Shown piece after piece: positions 5,027 to 9,409 of a DNA stretch of 9,409 nt. The first letter of the stretch is position 1. The number at the start of each line of letters is the position of its first letter. The stretch covers positions 7,388 to 16,796 of the forward strand of contig JAABYK010000388.1 of NCBI GenBank assembly GCA_011775825.1. The letters are read 5' to 3'. The stretch is from Candidatus Zhuqueibacterota bacterium (GTDB taxonomy: Bacteria; Zhuqueibacterota; Zhuqueibacteria; Oceanimicrobiales; Oceanimicrobiaceae). The notes under the pieces are model-generated. The model was not told the origin of the DNA and made no database searches. It saw only the letters and a program-made list of their open reading frames with translations. Position numbers and translations under genes: made by a program.

Positions 5027-7549
5027 ATGAGTCAAGAGTTTAAAATTTGGAAAATCTTGCTCCTCCTTCTCCTGGGGCTGTTCGCATTTATTTACATCCT
5101 CGCGAACACGGCTGCCGACCTGTACTATATCACGAGTCCGGTTGTTGGTATCTACACGCGGCCGGAAAAAGATGTGGGAATGGTGTATGTCGAAGATGTG
5201 GTCCCGGAAGGACCGGCCGCAGATGCTGGAATTGCGGCAGGCGACACGATCGTCGCTGTAAATGAAGTTCCGCTTACCACCCATGAAGATTTTTCCAATC
5301 AGCTGAATAAGGTGGAGATCGGCCATGAGGTCCGGCTTACGATCCTGAGAGAGGGACAGCAGTTTACCAAGACAGTGACAATCGATCGACGTGTCAGTGT
5401 CTTTACGAAAGTGGTTCTGATTTCTCTGCTCCCCGGAATCATTTTTTGTTACGCGCTACTGCTCATCGGGACGTTTGTTTTTCTCAAGAAACTCGAAGAT
5501 AAGACGGCCCATATTTTTTATCTCATGGTTCTCTTCTGGGCCCTCGCCATGTGGCATTCCTTTCCGTACAGCTCCAACGCTTTAAATAACATTATGCCGG
5601 ACTGGTTTGAATGGCTTCAATTGCCATTCTGGCCGCTGGCGGTGGGACTGCTGGTGCATTTCACGTTGATTTTTCCTGTAGAGAAACCGATATTGAGAAG
5701 ACATCCCAGGTTAATTTTGGGCTTAGCATATCTACCTGCACTCCTGATCATTCTGTTTATTTATGCCGAACTTTTCAATCAAGTTTGGGGGCAGATGCTG
5801 CTCCGGTATGGTTGGAACATTCTGTTCTCTGTGAACTTTTTTGTGGCGATGTTTTTGCTAGGCAGAACGTGCCGTTACAAATATGACCCGCACGTTGCCA
5901 AACAGGCACAAATTATGATGTGGGGCACCATGCTCACCTTGGCCCTGCCGACGGTTTATTATTATGTGCCTAAGAATATCTTTCAGATTACCCTGCCTCT
6001 TGCGGAATACGTTCTATTTCTGTTGATTCTTTGGCCGATTACGCTTGCCTACGTCATTATCAAACATCGCTTCATGGACATCGACGTCATCGTCAAACGG
6101 GGTGTAGCTTATGCCTTGATGTCCGGTTTTGTTGTGGCCGCCTATTTTCTGCTGGTGGTTGGGGTCGGACGACTGATTCTGTATCTAACCGGATCGAGAA
6201 GTCAGTTGGTAACGATTGTGGCGACGCTGCTGATCGCGGCGTTGTTCAATCCCGTGAAAAACCGAATCCGGCTGTTCGTGGATCGCCGTTTTTATCCCAG
6301 TCGTTTCACGTATCGTGAGGCGGTTCGGGCATTTAGTCATCAATTGATCAATGTCGTGGATTTGCAGAAACTGTTGGATTCGTTGCAAACCTTCTTTGCT
6401 GAAACAATGCAGATCCAGCCAATTGTGGTTTTGTGGCGAGGAAAGAAGACCGCATATACCGTAAATCGCACGACCGGGCTGAATTCGAACCTGGAAGTAG
6501 ACTTTTCCGACGAAGATGGCGTGATAAAACAACTGCAAAAGAAACAGCAACTTCTGGACTTGTCGCCTCTGTTTGAACAATCGGATGCGATTTCGGACGA
6601 TGAAACACGCAGATGGCACACTTTAGGAACCGAGTTGGCCCTGCCGCTTTTGAAGAAAGGACAATTGATCGGCCTGATCAGTCTTGGGAGCAAAACAGAT
6701 AATGAACCTTACTACAAAGAGGATTTAGAGCTTTTGGAAACGCTCAGTGACCAGGTTAACATCTCGCTCGAAAACGCGCTGTTGACGGAAGAACTTCGCG
6801 AACAGGAGCGTCTGCGAAAGGAATTGGAAGTGGCTCGCCGAATTCAGTTGAGCACGCTTCCGCAAGCGGACCCGCAAATCTCCGGGCTGGATATAAGCGG
6901 GGTTTCCATCCCGGCCCTGGAAGTTGGGGGCGATTATTACGACTACCTCGAGCTGGTCGATGGACGCTTCGGCGTTGTGGTGGGCGATGTGTCCGGAAAG
7001 GGGACGTCTGCGGCACTTTACATGTCGCAGTTGAAAGGCATTCTCAAAACGGCTGCTAAATTCTACAGCTCGCTGAAGGAGCTGATGAATGAGCTCAACA
7101 CGCTCACTTTTATGAGCATCGAATCAAAATCGTTTATCACACTCACGCTTGGTGCCTTTGATATCAAACGGCGCAAATTTAGTCTCGTGCGAGCTGGGCA
7201 TTTGCCTTTGATTTATTATTGCGCAAAAGAGAAGCAGTGTCGTGAAATAGTCCCCAAAGGCATCGGAGTGGGGTTGGAAAATGGCAGGCTATTTTCAACC
7301 GAACTTGAAGAAGCCGAATTCAAATTCGACTCCGGCGATGTGTTTTTGTTTTATTCTGACGGCATCATTGAGGCCCGCAACTCCCAGGGCAAAGAATTTG
7401 AAACGGAGTTTATGATGAACATGGTGGCTCAAAACGGCTGTCAAAATGCCTTTTCATTGCGAGAAGCGATCATCTCTCAGGTTCATACATTTACCGGGAA
7501 TTCATCTCAACTCGATGATATGACGTTGGTGGTAGTGAAAGTGGTCTAA
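5027..7549 (+). CDS. membrane-bound PDZ-GAF-SpoIIE (PP2C) serine phosphatase
   Basis: This is an 840-residue signalling protein. Order: a membrane helix (8-29); a PDZ domain (about 38-120, with VPEGPAADAGIAAGDTIVAV), probably outside the cytoplasmic membrane; about nine further helices between 126 and 408, ending in HRFMDIDVIVKRG and a linker; a GAF-like sensor domain (about 440-590); a coiled linker (about 565-610, rich in Glu, Leu and Arg); and a SpoIIE-type PP2C phosphatase (about 620-838). Metal-binding acids are present: D636 and D639 in GGDYYD, D654 in GDVSGKG, D778 in YSDG, and D830/D831 in LDDMTL. Such phosphatases typically dephosphorylate an anti-anti-sigma factor or other STAS protein, but no such partner or kinase is in the window. 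The ATG at 5027 places the first helix at the very start; no Shine-Dalgarno is seen. The substrate and signal are unknown. Confidence 0.93.
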   Translation: MSQEFKIWKILLLLLLGLFAFIYILANTAADLYYITSPVVGIYTRPEKDVGMVYVEDVVPEGPAADAGIAAGDTIVAVNEVPLTTHEDFSNQLNKVEIGHEVRLTILREGQQFTKTVTIDRRVSVFTKVVLISLLPGIIFCYALLLIGTFVFLKKLEDKTAHIFYLMVLFWALAMWHSFPYSSNALNNIMPDWFEWLQLPFWPLAVGLLVHFTLIFPVEKPILRRHPRLILGLAYLPALLIILFIYAELFNQVWGQMLLRYGWNILFSVNFFVAMFLLGRTCRYKYDPHVAKQAQIMMWGTMLTLALPTVYYYVPKNIFQITLPLAEYVLFLLILWPITLAYVIIKHRFMDIDVIVKRGVAYALMSGFVVAAYFLLVVGVGRLILYLTGSRSQLVTIVATLLIAALFNPVKNRIRLFVDRRFYPSRFTYREAVRAFSHQLINVVDLQKLLDSLQTFFAETMQIQPIVVLWRGKKTAYTVNRTTGLNSNLEVDFSDEDGVIKQLQKKQQLLDLSPLFEQSDAISDDETRRWHTLGTELALPLLKKGQLIGLISLGSKTDNEPYYKEDLELLETLSDQVNISLENALLTEELREQERLRKELEVARRIQLSTLPQADPQISGLDISGVSIPALEVGGDYYDYLELVDGRFGVVVGDVSGKGTSAALYMSQLKGILKTAAKFYSSLKELMNELNTLTFMSIESKSFITLTLGAFDIKRRKFSLVRAGHLPLIYYCAKEKQCREIVPKGIGVGLENGRLFSTELEEAEFKFDSGDVFLFYSDGIIEARNSQGKEFETEFMMNMVAQNGCQNAFSLREAIISQVHTFTGNSSQLDDMTLVVVKVV

Positions 7550-7590
7550 AGGTTTGACAAGCATTTCAGTTTGCTCAGTCAGAAAGAACG

Positions 7591-7620
7591 AGCCACGGAT
7601 TGACACCGATGAAACGGATT
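7591..7620. repeat. degenerate tandem ACGGATT repeat
   Basis: The units CACGGATTGA, CACCGATGAA and ACGGATT follow one another at a spacing of about ten bases, as three imperfect copies. Runs of this CCACGGATT-type motif are common non-coding debris in many bacterial genomes; that link is remembered, not searched. Confidence 0.5.
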
Positions 7621-7787
7621 AACTCTAAGAATTAATAATAATAAGACTATTGTAAAAATTTCAATTTAGTTAGGCATGGTTTTTAAGAATTTTTATCAGA
7701 AATTTACGCGCAATTCTTATTATTACAATGTGGATGAGACTTAACAATGTAATGTAATACATTCACATAACTTAATTTCCGTATCAG

Positions 7788-7832
7788 AACTTGACCCCCC
7801 CCTTACAAAGAACTAACTAAGGGGGTTAAGTT
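7788..7832. repeat. C-run/G-run inverted repeat
   Basis: AACTTGACCCCC (7788-7799) pairs with GGGGGTTAAGTT (7821-7832) through 12 pairs, one of them G-T. The pairing resumes as TTA/TAA inside after three unpaired C residues. The left arm carries eight consecutive C residues against five G on the right. No T-run follows. It resembles the palindrome at 12-35 in kind. Confidence 0.6.
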
Positions 7833-7877
7833 ATGAGCAGTCATTAAGTTAGACAAATTGATAAAAACTATATATCT

Positions 7878-7903
7878 ATGAATTCCGAAATTCGGAAATT
7901 CAT
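7878..7903. promoter_or_regulatory. imperfect palindrome, candidate operator of the antitoxin gene
   Basis: ATGAATT-CCG (7878-7887) is mirrored by CGG-A-AATTCAT (7893-7903), with one extra A and a five-base centre. It ends 21 bases before the chosen GTG start. It lies just after a weak promoter-like pair, TAGACA (7850-7855) and TATATC (7871-7876), with 15-base spacing. AbrB-type antitoxins usually repress their own promoter by binding such symmetric sites, so autoregulation is a fair inference, but no binding is shown. Confidence 0.4.
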
Positions 7904-7924
7904 GTTATCGGAAAGGTGATTATC

Positions 7925-8167
7925 GTGACCAAAACCATTCAAATACGAAAAAAAGGATCGGTCACACTTCCTGTGGAAATAAGAAAGCGATACCCGTTAG
8001 AAGAGGGCGATCCGGTAACCCTCGTCGATCTTGATGAAGGTATTTTTTTAAGTCTTAAACCTTCCATTTTGCCCAAATTGGTGGCACAGATTGAAGAGCT
8101 GCGCCAAAAAAACGATGTTTCACTGGCCGAACTCATCGAAGGCGTGCGGACGCCTCGAGAAAAGTAA
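7925..8167 (+). CDS. AbrB/SpoVT-fold antitoxin-like DNA-binding protein
   Basis: This is an 80-residue protein. The N-terminal half, IQIRKKGSVTLPVEIRKRY followed by PLEEGDPVTLVDLDEGIFLSL, is the swapped-hairpin AbrB/MazE/SpoVT DNA-binding fold. The C-terminal half is a predicted helix that in antitoxins usually grips the toxin. Two GTG starts are possible. The one at 7916 has no ribosome binding site, while the one at 7925 is preceded by GGAAAGG (7910-7916) at 8 bases, so 7925 is preferred; the 7916 start would add three residues. The gene is followed after 22 bases by a broken PIN-domain gene, the usual toxin partner, and preceded by a candidate operator palindrome. Confidence 0.85.
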   Translation: MTKTIQIRKKGSVTLPVEIRKRYPLEEGDPVTLVDLDEGIFLSLKPSILPKLVAQIEELRQKNDVSLAELIEGVRTPREK

Positions 8168-8189
8168 CCCGCCCATCGATTGTTACGCC

Positions 8190-8639
8190 ATGCCACAGAA
8201 TTTAGACCCTCTTATTGTGTTTTTTGATGCCGATGCGCTCATGGCTTGTTCCCTTCACGTCAGAGCGCCGCTTTTATACTTTTGAAACTCTCCGAATCAG
8301 GTTTGATAAAGGGATTCACGTCCAACCAGGTGATCGACGAATGTCGGAAAAATATGCAACATAAACTGCCGGATGCAGAACCGGTATTTGAACAAATCAT
8401 TTCTCGTGCATTAACCGTTCTAGATAATCCATCCATCTGCAGAAGAGTCTGCTGATTTCAGGGAAATGGCCCACAAAAAAGATTTGCCCATTCTTACCTC
8501 TGCTTCGAAAATCAAGGGCCAATTCTTAGTTACCTTTAACACCAAAAATTATTATTCTGCGCCTGAGCTTCAATTAACGGTTTTACAACCGGGGGAATTA
8601 TTGAAAAAAATTCGTACCCATCTTAGTAGTTTAGCCTGA
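8190..8639 (+). pseudogene. PIN-domain toxin, broken by two compensating frameshifts
   Basis: Read in three pieces, this 450-base stretch gives a full-length PIN-domain ribonuclease of about 149 residues, the usual size. Piece one (8190 to about 8251) starts at ATG and gives IVFFDADALMA with the first catalytic acids. Piece two (about 8252-8434, another frame) gives SRQSAAFILLKLSESGLI and FTSNQVIDECRKN with the expected acidic residue. Piece three (about 8439-8639, back in the first frame) gives ADFREMAHKKDLPILTSAS and FLVTFNTKNYY. The first frame alone stops at TGA near 8283 after about 31 codons; the middle frame stops at 8455. One missing base near the CCC at 8251-8253 and one extra base near 8431-8438 would explain everything. 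PIN toxins cut RNA; this copy should be inactive unless frameshifts are recoded or the indels are sequence errors. Confidence 0.85.
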
Positions 8640-8647
8640 TTTTAGAT

Positions 8648-9409
8648 TCATTCATACCGCAGACTGTCCACCGGATTCGCCAGCGCCGCCCGGATCGCCT
8701 GCGAACTCACAGTCAGCAAGGCAATTCCCAAAGCCAGTCCGCCAGCCAACGCAAACACCCACCAGGACATGTCCACGCGATAGGCGAAGTTTTGCAACCA
8801 CTGGTTCATGGCAATCCAGGCCAGAGGCCAGGCGATAAGATTCGCCAGGAGGACCAGCCAGGCAAACTCCGTCGACAGCATGGTCACGATGTCGAGAACG
8901 CGCGCGCCAAGCACTTTCCGCACGCCAATCTCCTTCGTGCGTCGCTCTGCGGTAAACGACGCCAGCCCGAGCAGCCCAATACAAGCGACCGCCAACGCCA
9001 GTCCGGTAAAATGGCTGACCGTTTCGCCTAAACGTTGCTCGCTGCCATAAAGCTGATCCAATTGCTCATCCAAAAACGTGAACGTAAACGGAAAGTTTGG
9101 TGAGAGCGTCTGCCAGGTCTGCTTGAGGTTGGCAAGGGTCTGCGTGGCAGCGCCTGCTTTCAGGCGAGCATAAAAGTAGTTGTATTTTCCCGGGGCAATG
9201 AACAGCACCATCGGTCTGATCTGCTCGTGCAACGAGCGAAAATTGAAATCCTGCACGACGCCGATGACCTGGCATTGCCGTCCATAGCCTGGTAGCGTGA
9301 CGGGCTTCCCAACCACGGAGGCGCCGAGCAAAGCCGCCGCTTTTTCGTTAACGAGCACAGCAGTTTCCGCATCGGTCGCATGAGCGGTGGAGAAATTGCG
9401 TCCTGAAAG
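8648..9409 (-). CDS. FtsX/MacB-like ABC transporter permease, C-terminal part
   Basis: The frame is open to the right edge of the window, so the N-terminal part (first membrane helix and most of the extracytoplasmic domain) lies beyond it. The visible 253 residues start within the extracytoplasmic domain (GRNFSTAHATD, then AVLVNEKAAALLG and VIGVVQDFNFRSLHE). Three membrane helices follow, at about 134-152, 180-200 and 215-236 of the visible part. Between the first two is RTKEIGVRKVLGA, typical of FtsX-like permeases, and the chain ends NPVDSLRYE. Such permeases work with an ATPase partner in export or mechanotransmission. In large families of this kind in FCB bacteria several paralogues are common. 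Its stop faces the PIN remnant across only 8 bases, with no terminator between. Confidence 0.93.
   Translation of the reverse strand, partial: LSGRNFSTAHATDAETAVLVNEKAAALLGASVVGKPVTLPGYGRQCQVIGVVQDFNFRSLHEQIRPMVLFIAPGKYNYFYARLKAGAATQTLANLKQTWQTLSPNFPFTFTFLDEQLDQLYGSEQRLGETVSHFTGLALAVACIGLLGLASFTAERRTKEIGVRKVLGARVLDIVTMLSTEFAWLVLLANLIAWPLAWIAMNQWLQNFAYRVDMSWWVFALAGGLALGIALLTVSSQAIRAALANPVDSLRYE

Larger units (their letters stand above)
7550..7924. other. long repeat-rich spacer without genes
   Basis: No gene is seen in these 375 bases. They hold a short run of ACGGATT-like units (7591-7620), an AT-rich region with two competing long-range inverted repeats (7633-7729), a C-run/G-run hairpin (7788-7832), and an imperfect palindrome with a weak promoter-like TAGACA (7850-7855) and TATATC (7871-7876) just before the antitoxin gene. 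Nothing resembles a terminator for the phosphatase gene. Confidence 0.6.

Noticed and set aside
7591..7620. CRISPR array or iteron set
   Set aside because: There are only three degenerate units about ten bases apart, with no spacers and no replication or cas genes nearby.
8246..8455. Stand-alone 69-codon gene from a TTG start
   Set aside because: It is the middle piece of the frameshifted PIN domain; the matching N- and C-terminal PIN pieces sit in the other frame on both sides.

Overview
The window looks like chromosomal DNA from an uncultivated environmental bacterium of roughly even base composition. The best guess, at low to moderate confidence, is a lineage of the FCB group (Bacteroidota, Calditrichota or KSB1-like). 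Three things point that way: an FtsX/MacB-type permease ending in the NPVDSLRYE style common there, a PDZ-membrane-GAF-SpoIIE phosphatase, and intergenic spacers filled with short dispersed palindromes of the GTCATTTCGA...GAGAAATCT and CCCCC/GGGGG kinds. No rRNA, tRNA, CRISPR array, insertion sequence or phage gene is visible.

Layout. Positions 1-366 carry a 24-bp perfect palindrome and no convincing gene. From 367 to 7549 there are five intact plus-strand genes: a YggS/PLPBP-family pyridoxal phosphate homeostasis protein (367-1035); a bifunctional NAD(P)HX repair enzyme, epimerase plus ADP-dependent dehydratase (1190-2764); a PLP-dependent threonine/serine dehydratase-like enzyme (3095-4045); a DUF4013-type membrane protein (4275-4928) ended by a clear hairpin terminator (4942-4976); and a large membrane-bound PDZ-GAF-PP2C/SpoIIE serine phosphatase (5027-7549). 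The spacers (about 100-370 bp) hold inverted repeats, so this is a run of co-oriented, probably separately transcribed genes rather than one tight operon.

Positions 7550-7924 form a long gene-free spacer with three repeat structures. It leads into a toxin-antitoxin-like pair: a small AbrB/SpoVT-fold antitoxin (7925-8167) preceded by an imperfect palindrome that could be its operator, and a PIN-domain toxin (8190-8639) broken by two compensating single-base frameshifts. Convergent to this pair, a minus-strand FtsX-like ABC permease runs off the right edge (8648-9409, C-terminal part only).

How the genes fit together. The first three genes share a cofactor theme: PLP buffering, NAD(P)H repair and a PLP enzyme whose product is a reactive enamine. 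A damage-control neighbourhood is a reasonable inference but is not proved by the sequence. The phosphatase probably drives a partner-switching (anti-sigma/anti-anti-sigma) or similar output encoded elsewhere. The most notable local observations are the decayed toxin beside an intact antitoxin, the repeated palindromic spacer elements, and a nested inverted-repeat region at 4080-4146 that may be a structured RNA. I did not find a clear previously undescribed multi-gene system.
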